Below, in pieces: positions 26,006 to 35,600 of a stretch of 64,000 nt of DNA. Both the position numbers and the translations under genes were made by a program. The stretch lies in NCBI GenBank assembly GCA_024707305.1, contig JANPZZ010000022.1:1-64000 (forward strand). The letters are read 5' to 3'. Below the pieces are notes generated by a model. That model had not been told where the DNA came from. It made no database searches and saw only the letters and a list, made by a program, of their open reading frames with translations. The stretch is from Chitinophagaceae bacterium. GTDB lineage: Bacteria; Bacteroidota; Bacteroidia; Chitinophagales; Chitinophagaceae. Positions within the stretch are counted from its first letter, which is position 1. Each line of letters starts with the position of its first letter.

Positions 26006-27808
26006 ATGCTCTCACGCATTATTACTATTCTGCTGCTTTTTGTTTCCCTACAAACCAATGGGCAGATGGCCCTGGCGATTGATTCAATTAAGGCCGGACT
26101 GGCGGAAACGAAAACACCGCAGGAAAGGGCAACAATGCTCGATATTCTCGCCCGCACTTACATGAATGTAAACCTGGAGGAAGCGGAGAAGTACGGACAG
26201 GAACTGATTTCAGTGGCTGAAGAAAGCCGCGACCGCAAACTGATGGTGTTTGCCTACCAGTCGAACGGGTTGCGTTGTACATATTTTTCCGGGCAACAGG
26301 AATATTCTAAACGGTCTATTGATTACTACCAGAAGGGATTGGATATTGCGCGCGACAACAAGATGGATACCGCCATCGGCGGATTGCTGTTGCGGATGGC
26401 CGATGCAGAGTTATTGATTCCTGATAAAGAAAAAGCGCTGAGTTATGCAAACGAAGGGTTTTCTCTTATCAGTACGCTGAATCATGACAGCCTTCGCATG
26501 GAGGCGCACATTACTTATGGAACTGTGTACCTGGCGCGCAAAGAAAAGATAATGGCATTGCGACATTACCTGAATGCAATGCGCATTGCCGACGAAGTAA
26601 AAGCAAAAGGAAAGGAAGGAGAAGCACGTAAAGCCGAGATGCAGCGTAAATGTTATATGAACCTTTCTAATTTTTATTCCAACATTGAAGCCTATGACCG
26701 TGCGCTCGATTATGCGGCTATGGGCTATGCAACGTTGGATAAATTAACTTCCCGTAACGTGCCCTATCAGCGTATTGTTGATATCAACAACATGGGAGGA
26801 TTATTTGCTGCTAAAAAGAATACTGCACTGGCGATGAGTCATTTTCGTCGTTCGATTGAAATGGCAGATTCCCTGGATTTTTCAAATTTGAAAATTCCCG
26901 GATATGCAAGTTTATTAAATCAATATTTGCGGAACGATCAGCCTGCAGAAGCGTTGAAATTTATGCTGTCGGACGAAGGAAAAGACCTGTCGAGATTTTT
27001 GCGTGAATTTGGTTTAACCAGCATCGTTGACCAGGCTTTTGCGGTTATCTATACCAATACCGGGCAAATCGATTCTGCCGGATATTATTTCGAACGCGCC
27101 CGTCCTTATTTTGTCAATTCTTCCAGCACCGGCAATCAAATCAATTTTTATTCCCAGCTGGCAGATTATTATAAGAAAAAAGGCGACAACAAAAATGCAA
27201 TTGAATACTTTCTCAAAGTGAAAAATATGAGTGAGGCGATCGGGGAGCTGGAATTAATGCGCCTCGCAGCACAACATCTTGATACTGTTTATCGCCGTTC
27301 TGGCAACTTTGAGCAGGCAATGTATTATAATGGTTTGTATCACCAGTATAAAGACAGCCTCGACAGGCTGGGTCGCGAAAAAGAGCTGGCCCAGGTGGAA
27401 GCCAACGATGAACAACAGCGCCTCATACGCTTGGAAAATGAAAGACTGGAAGCAAAACGTAAACGTTATAACATTCAGTACCTCGCCATCACCATTGGCA
27501 TTGCCGGTATTTTTGTATTGATGGTGATGATGGGAATGTTTAAAGTATCGGCTACCACTATTAAATTGGTTGGTTTCTTTGCCTTCCTCATGGTTTTTGA
27601 ATTTATCTTCCTCATCTTCAAAAAGAATATTGCTTCTATCACGAATGGTGAGCCCTGGAAAGACCTGCTCTTTATGATTGCACTGGCTGCGCTATTATTG
27701 CCACTGCATCACTGGCTGGAACATAAAGTGATTCACTACCTCACATCGCATAACCGGTTGACGGCAACCGGTGAAGGCTTATTGGCGCGGATTAAAAGAA
27801 AGAAATAA
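26006..27808 (+). CDS. Exported TPR protein with C-terminal coiled coil and three membrane helices
   Basis: 600 aa. Signal peptide MLSRIITILLLFVSLQTNG. Eight or more TPR-like repeats span residues 20-440 (AEKYGQELISVAEE; ALRHYLNAMRIAD; ALDYAAMGYATLDKL; AIEYFLKVKNMSEA). A Glu/Lys-rich coiled coil (LAQVEANDEQQRLIRLENER) precedes three TM helices (YLAITIGIAGIFVLMVMMGM; LVGFFAFLMVFEFIFLIF; LLFMIALAALLLPLHHWL). In the phylum such TPR-coil-TM modules often precede a kinase or DNA-binding domain. Here the chain ends in the membrane, so it may signal through a partner. No regulator is adjacent. Confidence 0.75.
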   Translation: MLSRIITILLLFVSLQTNGQMALAIDSIKAGLAETKTPQERATMLDILARTYMNVNLEEAEKYGQELISVAEESRDRKLMVFAYQSNGLRCTYFSGQQEYSKRSIDYYQKGLDIARDNKMDTAIGGLLLRMADAELLIPDKEKALSYANEGFSLISTLNHDSLRMEAHITYGTVYLARKEKIMALRHYLNAMRIADEVKAKGKEGEARKAEMQRKCYMNLSNFYSNIEAYDRALDYAAMGYATLDKLTSRNVPYQRIVDINNMGGLFAAKKNTALAMSHFRRSIEMADSLDFSNLKIPGYASLLNQYLRNDQPAEALKFMLSDEGKDLSRFLREFGLTSIVDQAFAVIYTNTGQIDSAGYYFERARPYFVNSSSTGNQINFYSQLADYYKKKGDNKNAIEYFLKVKNMSEAIGELELMRLAAQHLDTVYRRSGNFEQAMYYNGLYHQYKDSLDRLGREKELAQVEANDEQQRLIRLENERLEAKRKRYNIQYLAITIGIAGIFVLMVMMGMFKVSATTIKLVGFFAFLMVFEFIFLIFKKNIASITNGEPWKDLLFMIALAALLLPLHHWLEHKVIHYLTSHNRLTATGEGLLARIKRKK

Positions 27809-27816
27809 ATAGGAAA

Positions 27817-30518
27817 TCAAAGTTCGTAACGAACAGATGCAAAGGCGTGTCTGCGAACAAGCGGCAACTGGAAAAAATCCTGACGTTCTGCTGTATTTCT
27901 CAGCATCGAATAGTTTTTCTGATTCGCGATATTGTTAATTAATAACTGAATACTCCATCTAGATTTTGGAATCGAGTAGTTCCATTCGATATCGGCAAAA
28001 AAAAGTATTTGCTTTTTCATTAGAAGCGGTTGAACTAATATACCATTCAGTGTTGAGATTAAAGCCGTGATGTTTTATTGCCACGAGATTTTGTTTGAGT
28101 GATAGAACTGTGGTATGGCTTTGTCCTGCGGGCACCGTCTTCACAGCCTGATCAACTTGTGAGAAATGAATATTGTGGCGTCCATTTAACTCGAGAATAT
28201 ATTTACCTGTCCATATTTTACGAAGGGTAATGGATCCAAAAAGCCACTCTACTTTGCTGGTAACAATGTCACCGGACATCAGTAAATACCGGTTCCATTG
28301 ATAATATCCCAGTTGTGAGGTTAAATAAAATTTCTCACCAAACCGGTTGGCATTGTGTGTAAGGTTGATACTGAAATTATGTGTAGGCCGCCTTATAAGG
28401 GTATCAACCGAAAGTTGATAAACCTGGTTAAGATTGTTTAATAGAACCGGGCTTTGTATCTGCTGGCGGTAGATTGCCATTAACGAAATATTGGATGCAG
28501 ACTTGGAAAATTGTCGGTTGAATCGAAAATTCATGGAACCCAGTACACTCAGATTTTTATTGGTCGTGCCCGGCAATCTGTTGGAATAAAAACTGGTTGC
28601 AGAACCGGGATAAATCATTTCAGTAAGTTCATGCCAGGCAAATGGTTTTTGAGAATATCCTGAGTTTAATGAGTACGACCATCGATTGACCAGTGGGCTC
28701 TGTAAACTGAATTGAAATTCGCCAATCGGGTAGTGGTAGCGTTTTGCATTTTCTTCGTCGAGAAAGTTAGATGCCCATCCATATTCAGCTGTTAAATTCA
28801 TCCGCGTCGTTCCAATCTGGCTGCTTCGGCTCGATTTGCCCATGATTTGCAAATCAAAATAGTTTCCTTTTGCACTCAGCTCCTGCCAGGGCAAACTGGT
28901 TTCATTGTCATAGAAATTGACCAGGTTGCGAAGTTTTTGCTTTTGCCAACTGGCGTACACGGCATGCTGCCATACCGGCCGGTTTGATTTTCGAATCATT
29001 TCCCAGCCTGCAGAAAATGCCAACGTATTTTGCCTGTATCGTTGGGAAAGATTGTTGTACGCTGCATCTGGAAGGCTGAATAAAGAAAACCAACTATCCG
29101 AAACGGCCGAGGAGCGTTGCAGCGTTGAACCGTTTCCTGCATTAAAGAAAATTTTCCGGGCCTTGCTTTCCGATATGCGATGGGTGTATTCATTGTGAAG
29201 CTCCCAGGCGGCAATACTAGATTTTAATCTGTTCGTAGTACTATACGCCGCCGCAAAATCTTCGAAGTCGAAACGCTGACGACCATTTTGCGCGTAAAGG
29301 TATCCGGTGAGATTTGTTATCAGCATTTTGTTATCCGCCATCATCCATTCTGATTTGTGGGTTGTTCTCCAGTGGCCGGGATTTTGGCGCAGCCGTCGTT
29401 GTTCTGTCCGATAGAAATAAGCACTATCGTTTAATAGATAACTTTCGTAATATGGATTCTGGCTTTGTTGATCGTATAACTGTTCCACCTGGCTCGAAAC
29501 TTTTACAAATGGAGATAACGAATAATTGGCTTGTAAATGATTGCTTAACCGGCGATTTTTCACGTAGCGTCGGCTGGGAAAATTGTTTACCAGGTGAAGT
29601 TGTTGTTCCGCCATCATTCCCTGCGAACTTTCACTTACGCTTTGCGGGCGAATATCACGTTCTTCACCCCAATCAAATCCAACGCCAGTGCTGTTGTTGT
29701 TTCCGGCATAACCCCATTTAACCTTTTTTCCTAATAAAAACCATGAAGGAGACAGCGTGAACATTCCGTTGCTGCCAATGCCCACTTCTGCGTCCCCAAA
29801 GGATACATTGCGTTTTTTCTTTCTTAAGACCAATGTTTAAAAAAATGCTGTTGTCGCCCGACAAGCCCTTCATCAGCTTGTTGTGATTTTGATTGTCGAG
29901 CACCTGAACGGTTTGAATGCTGTGGGCGGGAAGGCTGTTTAGCAATAATGTCGTTTTTTCACTAAAAAGCGATTCACCTTCGACCAGAAATTTTTCTACC
30001 AGTCTTTTTTTATATCGTAACCGACCCTGTTCATCTATTTCAAATCCGGGCATTTTTGTAATGAGATCCCTGAGTTTTTTTTCATCGCCGTCTATAAAAT
30101 GCTCAGCCGAAAAGAAGGTGGTATCGCCGCGTGTCCAAACGGGTGAACTGGTAATAGTAACGCCTTTCAGTAGATTTTTTTGAGGGCTGAGACGGATGTT
30201 TCCTAAAGCCAGGGCCGATTCGTTCGTTGTATTCAGGTATGTTGTATCTGTTTCGAGAAAGGAGTGTGATATAAATAAAATCAGGCTATCGGCGATCTGA
30301 AAATTGATGTTGAAATTAAAACAACCATTTTGTGATGTAGAACGATACGCGAGGATAGCGCCCACGTAGCCCTTGCGCACAATAATTTTTGCATCAGCAA
30401 CCGCTTCTCCAGCTTCTTTGGTGACGACACAGCCCGAGATATTAATTTGTCGCTGCATCTCCTGTGCGCCAGTTTCAAGCGAAAGCAGAATGAGCCATAT
30501 CGTCAATATCAGTTTCAA
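27817..30518 (-). CDS. TonB-dependent-receptor-like outer membrane beta-barrel protein (two frame breaks)
   Basis: About 900 aa. The proposed start is a TTG at 30518 giving a signal peptide LKLILTIWLILLSLETGAQ. A carboxypeptidase-like regulatory domain (INISGCVVTKEAGEAVADA) and a plug-like segment (LRDLITKMPGFEIDEQGRL, then EGESLF) follow. The long barrel ends at RRHAFASVRYEL. Breaks near 29828 (A run; GLKK to KRNVSFGDAEVGIGS) and near 27990 (T run; ANTFF to FADIEWNYSIPKSRW) are corrected by one base each. The protein sits directly behind a GLPGLI gene, the usual partner of this barrel type. Substrate unknown. Confidence 0.78.
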
Positions 30519-31277
30519 TAGCGTTGTAAGCGTGTTGACGAACGTGGAATCCATCAGGGAGAAATTTCCGAGGAAGATTTTTTTGCTTTTTAAATGACCC
30601 TTATTTGCAAATGCCTGGTAAAATCGGTCTGGCCAGAACAATTTGTCATCCAGTTCAATCCCCGTTTCCACATCGATTAATGTCCAGGTTTCGTTCATCG
30701 AAGAAATTGTTGCGTCCACCGCAAGCCCTGGTAAATCCACCAGACCTACAGGTCCTACTTCAACCGGGAAATCGGCAGTGAACCAAACTTCAATTTTGGA
30801 ACTTGTTGATTGTAGAATGGCCTTCCGGCAGTTAAGGCCGTTAATATTTTTTTCTTCACCATTAATTTTCCATAGCCTACATCCTTTTTCAAATGTGTTT
30901 AAGAAATTGTTACCAGGTACACCCTGTACAGTCGACGCGAAGTGAGATCGGGACGACATAGAGTCGAGATTGACATAGTTAATACGATCGAATGAATCGA
31001 TTGGTATCGTCCAGGTTACCTTACCCAAAGACCTGGAAGTATATTCAAATTTTCCGGAAGGATATTTTTGTAGATATAGCGGTTTAAAATACGTGAGATA
31101 CACGTTTCCTTTTTTCAGAAAGACTGCTTCATAATCGAGCGTCACACTGGTGGGTTCACTTGCATCTTCAATAATATGAGTTTGCTGCACTTTGTAACGC
31201 GCCCTGAGCGTGGGAGGTTGGCTGAATGATTGTAGTGCAACTAGCAGGCAGAGCGGAAGGACAATTAAATTTTTCAT
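30515..31277 (-). CDS. GLPGLI family protein
   Basis: About 253 aa. Signal peptide MKNLIVLPLCLLVALQSFSQ. The family hallmark GPVGLVDLPGLAVDA is present, with KINGEEKNINGLNCRKAIL and EVWFTADFPVEVGP before it. As given, the frame runs on into the barrel gene. A one-base change near 30535 would end this protein at a TGA at 30515 overlapping the barrel's TTG start (TTGA). A real fusion is possible but less likely, since a second signal peptide would be internal. Function of GLPGLI proteins is unknown; they pair with TonB-type barrels. Confidence 0.82.
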
Positions 31278-31323
31278 ATCACAAGTATTTAAAAACCCGA
31301 GATAATTGTTTTTTGGTCCCCGT

Positions 31324-31683
31324 TTATGGTTCAGGCGGTCCCTGACAATCGCCAGTAATCAGTAGATAGGCGTGTTGAGCTTGCATATAGGCGTTATATT
31401 GCGCATTCATTAAGGCGTTCAAATTTGCTTCTTCGCATGTAGCCGCCGTTGCAGTAGCCGATCCAGTAGTTATTATTAATATCGGTAGCCCGTCGCAATC
31501 CTGGTTAACTAAAGAATGCCTGGCACTTCGCGTTACGGTACACGAAAAAAGGTTGAAATCAAATTTGATGGATAAAAAAGTTCGAATTGATGCATCTGTG
31601 TCAGATTTGCCAATTGGGGTTGGCGAAGCATGGAGAATAGTGACCAGAAGTACACTACTCAACAGTGTAAGCAACTTTTTCAT
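31324..31683 (-). CDS. Small secreted cysteine-containing protein upstream of GLPGLI gene
   Basis: 119 aa, not recognised. Signal peptide MKKLLTLLSSVLLVTILHAS. The mature part has four Cys (FSCTV; NQDCDG; ATCEEA; GDCQGPPEP), suited to two disulfides, and a Thr/Ala-rich middle (TTGSATATAAT). It lies 46 bp upstream of the GLPGLI gene on the same strand, so the three genes probably form one transcript. It could be a ligand or cargo of the barrel, which is inference. Confidence 0.65.
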   Translation of the reverse strand: MKKLLTLLSSVLLVTILHASPTPIGKSDTDASIRTFLSIKFDFNLFSCTVTRSARHSLVNQDCDGLPILIITTGSATATAATCEEANLNALMNAQYNAYMQAQHAYLLITGDCQGPPEP

Positions 31684-32132
31684 TTGAATAAGGTTTTGGT
31701 TTGAAGATAAAGGTTGTACAATTATCCCGGATAACGTTAAGTTAATAAAAATGTCGTGTAAAACAAATTAATTTTCTCGCCTAAAGTTTTTTGAAAAACT
31801 AAATGAATAATTTACAAATCGTTAGAAAAAATTAACCACTTTTCACTTTTGCTTATTGCTTTTTGAGGAGAAACGACAATCTAACTGAAGTGTGTGTGCT
31901 TCATAAGCAGGTGAGGACATTATGATGAAATACCGTAGTTCCGATTTGAATATAATAGAATCTGAATCCGGCGTCCTGATATCGGGCAAATATTGAGAGA
32001 AGTAAAGCTGGCCTTTTGAAGGAATAGGATTGAAAATCTTACAGATAGGATATTTTATCCAACTGATTTGGCAGAATTCAGGGTGATAGCTATTAGGTTT
32101 TTAGGTAGTACATTTGCATTAAATCGAAGAAT
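31684..32132. other. Divergent intergenic region
   Basis: 450 bp, AT-rich, with no gene seen. It should hold promoters for the small secreted protein (minus) and the DUF3109 gene (plus, element at 32109). Confidence 0.5.
32109..32116 (+). promoter_or_regulatory. Bacteroidota -7 promoter element for the DUF3109 gene
   Basis: TACATTTG matches TAnnTTTG, 16 nt before the GTG start at 32133. The -33 TTG is not obvious. Confidence 0.5.
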
Positions 32133-32735
32133 GTGATAGTCATTGACAATGTCATCATCAGTGATGAGGTGGTGAGTAAGAAATTTGTTTGCGACCTGGG
32201 GAAATGCAAGGGTGGCTGCTGTGAGGATGGCGATGCGGGTGCGCCACTGAGCAATGAGGAGCTGGAGGAAGTGCGGAAAAACTATGCTGCTATTGAACAC
32301 CTGCTGCCCAAAGCTGCCGTAAAAGAGGTGGCAAAGAAGGGCTTTTATGAATACCATGCAGAGTTTGGCTGGGTAACGCCGACGCTGCCATCCGATAATG
32401 AAATTTGTGTGTATGCTTACCGTGAGCCCGATGGAATGATCAAATGTGCTTTTGAGCAGGCTTACCTGCAGGGTACTATCTCCTGGCGTAAGCCCATCAG
32501 TTGCCATCTTTATCCCATCATTGCGAAAAAAGGTACGCATGGCGATTACGACCGCGTAAATTACGATCCGCGTGAAACCATGTGCCGCCCTGCCTGCCAA
32601 CTGGGCGAACGATTGCAGGTGCCGGTGTATAAGTTTTTAAAAGAACCGCTGATTCGTAAGTATGGCGAAGAGTTTTACAATACACTTGATGCCATTGCTC
32701 AGGAATATAACCCTGGCGATGAAGATGCAGACTAA
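32133..32735 (+). CDS. DUF3109 family cysteine-rich protein
   Basis: 200 aa from a GTG at 32133; the ATG at 32131 is out of frame and stops at once. It has KFVCDLGKCKGGCCEDGDAG, MIKCAFEQAY, PISCHLYPI and ETMCRPACQLGE. These Cys clusters resemble YkgJ-type zinc or iron-sulfur binding. Biochemical function is not established. lutB follows 53 bp later and may be co-transcribed. Confidence 0.88.
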   Translation: MIVIDNVIISDEVVSKKFVCDLGKCKGGCCEDGDAGAPLSNEELEEVRKNYAAIEHLLPKAAVKEVAKKGFYEYHAEFGWVTPTLPSDNEICVYAYREPDGMIKCAFEQAYLQGTISWRKPISCHLYPIIAKKGTHGDYDRVNYDPRETMCRPACQLGERLQVPVYKFLKEPLIRKYGEEFYNTLDAIAQEYNPGDEDAD

Positions 32736-32788
32736 GAAAAGCTAAGATTAACCTTACACAACCTTACATAACCTTACAACAACCTGAC

Positions 32789-34189
32789 GTGAAAGAGATC
32801 GCAGCCGAATTTTTAGCCAAAAGTGAAAGCAAAGCCGTTGACCGCTCGCATCGGAAGGTGATCAATTTTAATATTGGTAAATACAATTCCGTTGTACCTA
32901 AAGGGAAAGAGCAATTTGCAACGCTTGATATTGCAAGGGAAAGGGCGAAAAACCTGAAGTGGCGCGCAATCGAATCGCTCGATAAACATCTGGAATCGTT
33001 TGAGGCTGCGATTACCCGTCGTGGTGCGCGTGTGGTGTGGGCCAATGATGCACAGGAAGCACTCGATGAAATCGGACGCATATGCGCAGCGAAAAATTGT
33101 AAGACGCTCGTAAAGAGCAAAAGTATGGTGACGGAAGAAATCCATCTGAATGCTTATCTCGAAAAAAACGGAATCGAAAGTGTTGAAACAGATTTAGGAG
33201 AATATATTCAACAACTCGACGGCGAACCACCCTACCATATCGTAACGCCGGCGATGCACAAAAGCAAAGAAGATATCGCAAAATTGTTTGCTGAAAAACT
33301 GGGTACCGATCCCAACCTCACACCTGAAGAACTTACTTTAACCGCCCGCCGCCTGCTGCGCGAAAAATATGCAACTGCCGAAGTGGGACTTACCGGCGCT
33401 AATTTCATTATCGCCGATATTGGAGCGGTAGCCGTTTCCGAAAATGAAGGAAATGCACGATTGAGTTGCTCAATGCCAAAAACACATATTGTCGTTGTCG
33501 GCATCGAGAAAGTAATTCCATCGATGAATGATCTCGCTTTGTTTTGGCCATTGCTCGCAACATTTGGAACAGGTCAGCAGATTACATCCTACAACACCAT
33601 CATTGCAGGTCCTCGCCAACCCGGCGAAACTGACGGACCTGAAGAAATGATTGTGATATTGCTGGATAATGGTCGTACCAATATCCTCGCAAATGAGAAG
33701 CAACGTGAAAGTTTGTACTGCATTCGTTGCGGCGCCTGCCTCAATGCATGCCCGGTTTATAAAAATATTGGTGGACATACTTATGGTTCCACCTATAGCG
33801 GTCCGATTGGTTCCGTAATTACGCCGCACCTGAAAGGCATGGGCGACTGGAAACATCTCAGTTTCGCATCGTCACTCTGTGGCAATTGTACAGAAGTGTG
33901 TGCGGTGAAGATTAACCTGCATGAACTTCTATTAGAGAATCGACATGAAGCGGTAGAAGAAGGACATACTGAGTTTTCCGAACGCATGGCCTGGAAAATG
34001 TGGCGGCAGGGTGTAATGCGCCGCAAATGGATGAATATGGCATCGGGCCCGATGAAAGGCTGGGTGGTAAACAAACTGGTAAAGGGATGGTCGAATAACC
34101 GCGCAAAACTTGAATTTCCCAAAAAGACATTTAACGAGCGCTGGCGGGAGCGCGAAAAAAGCATAACCACATCGAGTGCTCGTATATAG
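32789..34189 (+). CDS. lutB: LutB-type iron-sulfur protein (lactate utilisation)
   Basis: 466 aa from a GTG at 32789. An LUD domain (about 60-290; CKTLVKSKSMVTEEIHLN; GANFIIADIGAVAVSENEG) is followed by two 4Fe-4S clusters: CIRCGACLNACPVYKNIGG and CGNCTEVCAVKINLHEL. LutABC oxidise L-lactate to pyruvate in Bacillus. lutC lies 20 kb away in this window and lutA was not seen. Three CCTTACA units stand just upstream. The end overlaps the next gene by 14 bp. Confidence 0.9.
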   Translation: MKEIAAEFLAKSESKAVDRSHRKVINFNIGKYNSVVPKGKEQFATLDIARERAKNLKWRAIESLDKHLESFEAAITRRGARVVWANDAQEALDEIGRICAAKNCKTLVKSKSMVTEEIHLNAYLEKNGIESVETDLGEYIQQLDGEPPYHIVTPAMHKSKEDIAKLFAEKLGTDPNLTPEELTLTARRLLREKYATAEVGLTGANFIIADIGAVAVSENEGNARLSCSMPKTHIVVVGIEKVIPSMNDLALFWPLLATFGTGQQITSYNTIIAGPRQPGETDGPEEMIVILLDNGRTNILANEKQRESLYCIRCGACLNACPVYKNIGGHTYGSTYSGPIGSVITPHLKGMGDWKHLSFASSLCGNCTEVCAVKINLHELLLENRHEAVEEGHTEFSERMAWKMWRQGVMRRKWMNMASGPMKGWVVNKLVKGWSNNRAKLEFPKKTFNERWREREKSITTSSARI

Positions 34190-35561
34190 TCCCACTATAG
34201 GACCGCGACTACGCTATGTACTTCAGTTCCTGGGGGAAACCTTACAGGGAAAGCCATTGTCGTTTACAACAAATGCACAAGAAGCGCTTCGTTATGACGG
34301 CGTGCTGATCAATTACAGCGCTACAAAACTGCGTGAAATCGAAATCTGGATAGCACCACAGGGATTGCTTGATGAAACAGGTATTCGTGAGGTAGAAATC
34401 ATTGTAAAGAATAAAGAAAACGGCATTCCGTTTTTCTTTGAAACATCCGGCGATTATCCTTTTGATATTTTCTCTGCGATATTTTATTTGTTGAGTCGTT
34501 ACGAAGAATACCTGCCACACGAAAAAGACAGCTACGGCCGCTATGCGCATACAAACAGCCTCGCCTGGCGCGAAGGATTCTTACACCGCCCAATTGTGAA
34601 CAAATGGATAAACGAATTCAACAGCCATATCAACCATCGACAAGCCCCCAACCACTTAAGGGGGATACATACGTCCCCGGATATCCACCATCGACCATCC
34701 ACCATCTACCATCCCCCATCTACCATCCCCCAACTCCCCTCTGCTCTCCCATTCACTTTCCTCCCCACCTACGACATCGATATCGCCTTTAGTTATAAAC
34801 ACAAAGGATTCTGGAGAAATATGGTGGGTGGAGTGGCAGCGTTGTTTACGCTGAAATGGAAATCGCTGGGTGAGCGAGTATCAGTTTGTCTGGGAAAGAA
34901 ACGAGATCCATTTGATGTCTTTGGCTGGCTGAATGGATTGCATGAGCGTTTGGGATTGAAGCCCTATTATTTTTTCCTGGTGGCACCAAAGCGTGGGAAA
35001 TATGATAAGAATATAAACCCGGCGTTGCCCGCCATGCGGCAACTGGTGCATGATCATGCCATTCGCTATCCGGTAGGAGTGCACCCCAGTTGGAGAAGTG
35101 GTGATGAACCTGCGCAATTAGAAACGGAAATAAGATTACTGGCCGATGCTGCTGGCACCGAAGTGCAGGCATCGCGGCAACATTATATCCGAATATCGTT
35201 TCCAACAACCTATCGGCAGTTGCTGGCTTCAGGCATTAGGTTCGATTTTTCGATGGGTTATGGCAGTATCAATGGATTCAGGGCTTCTGTTGCTTTGCCA
35301 TTTTACTGGTACGATCTGGAGAAAGAAGAAACCACCCAATTACTTGTTTTCCCATTCTGTTATATGGAAGCCAACAGCTTTTTTGAACAAAAGCAAAACG
35401 CCGAGGAAGGTCTTGCCGAAATGCGACGCTATTACGATGTTGTAAAAAACACCGGTGGTTTATTCTGCATGATCTGGCATAATTCTTTTCTCACTGAAAC
35501 CGCGATCTGGGCAGAATGGCGAAAGGGCTATGAGAAGTTCCTGGTAAGTTTGAGTAAATAA
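34176..35561 (+). CDS. Polysaccharide-deacetylase-like protein (DUF7033 type) with repeat-derived insert
   Basis: 461 aa, overlapping lutB by 14 nt. The N-terminal DUF7033-like part has DYPFDIFSAIFYLLSRYEEY. The catalytic-type core is FTFLPTYDIDIAFSYKHKG, then FFLVAPKRGKYDKN, and late IRFDFSMGYGSINGFRAS and FCMIWHNSFLTE. Between LHRPIVNKWINEF and FTFLPTYDID lies a Pro/His/Ser-rich linker (HHRPSTIYHPPSTIPQLPS) encoded by heptamer repeats at 34640-34740. Substrate unknown; probably a cell-surface polysaccharide. The frame is intact despite the insert. Confidence 0.82.
   Translation: MLVYSPTIGPRLRYVLQFLGETLQGKPLSFTTNAQEALRYDGVLINYSATKLREIEIWIAPQGLLDETGIREVEIIVKNKENGIPFFFETSGDYPFDIFSAIFYLLSRYEEYLPHEKDSYGRYAHTNSLAWREGFLHRPIVNKWINEFNSHINHRQAPNHLRGIHTSPDIHHRPSTIYHPPSTIPQLPSALPFTFLPTYDIDIAFSYKHKGFWRNMVGGVAALFTLKWKSLGERVSVCLGKKRDPFDVFGWLNGLHERLGLKPYYFFLVAPKRGKYDKNINPALPAMRQLVHDHAIRYPVGVHPSWRSGDEPAQLETEIRLLADAAGTEVQASRQHYIRISFPTTYRQLLASGIRFDFSMGYGSINGFRASVALPFYWYDLEKEETTQLLVFPFCYMEANSFFEQKQNAEEGLAEMRRYYDVVKNTGGLFCMIWHNSFLTETAIWAEWRKGYEKFLVSLSK
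34640..34740. repeat. Heptamer repeat CATCNAC type inside a coding region
   Basis: Units CATCCAC, CATCGAC, CATCTAC and CATCCCC repeat with a 7-bp period within the deacetylase gene. They are preceded by CAAGCCCCCAACCACTTAAG and GGGGG, related to the G-rich repeat at 42861. The insert keeps the frame. Confidence 0.85.
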
Positions 35562-35600
35562 TCGAACGGGCGTCCACCATTGGGAATGTCAAAACGTTTT

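Noticed and set aside
29718..31277. A single GLPGLI-TonB barrel fusion protein
   Set aside because: An internal signal-peptide-like segment and a TTGA stop/start overlap one frame away suggest two genes merged by an indel. A true fusion is not fully excluded.
32744..32786. Three CCTTACA-type units upstream of lutB as an operator
   Set aside because: Only about three imperfect 10-bp units; too little to call a regulatory site.
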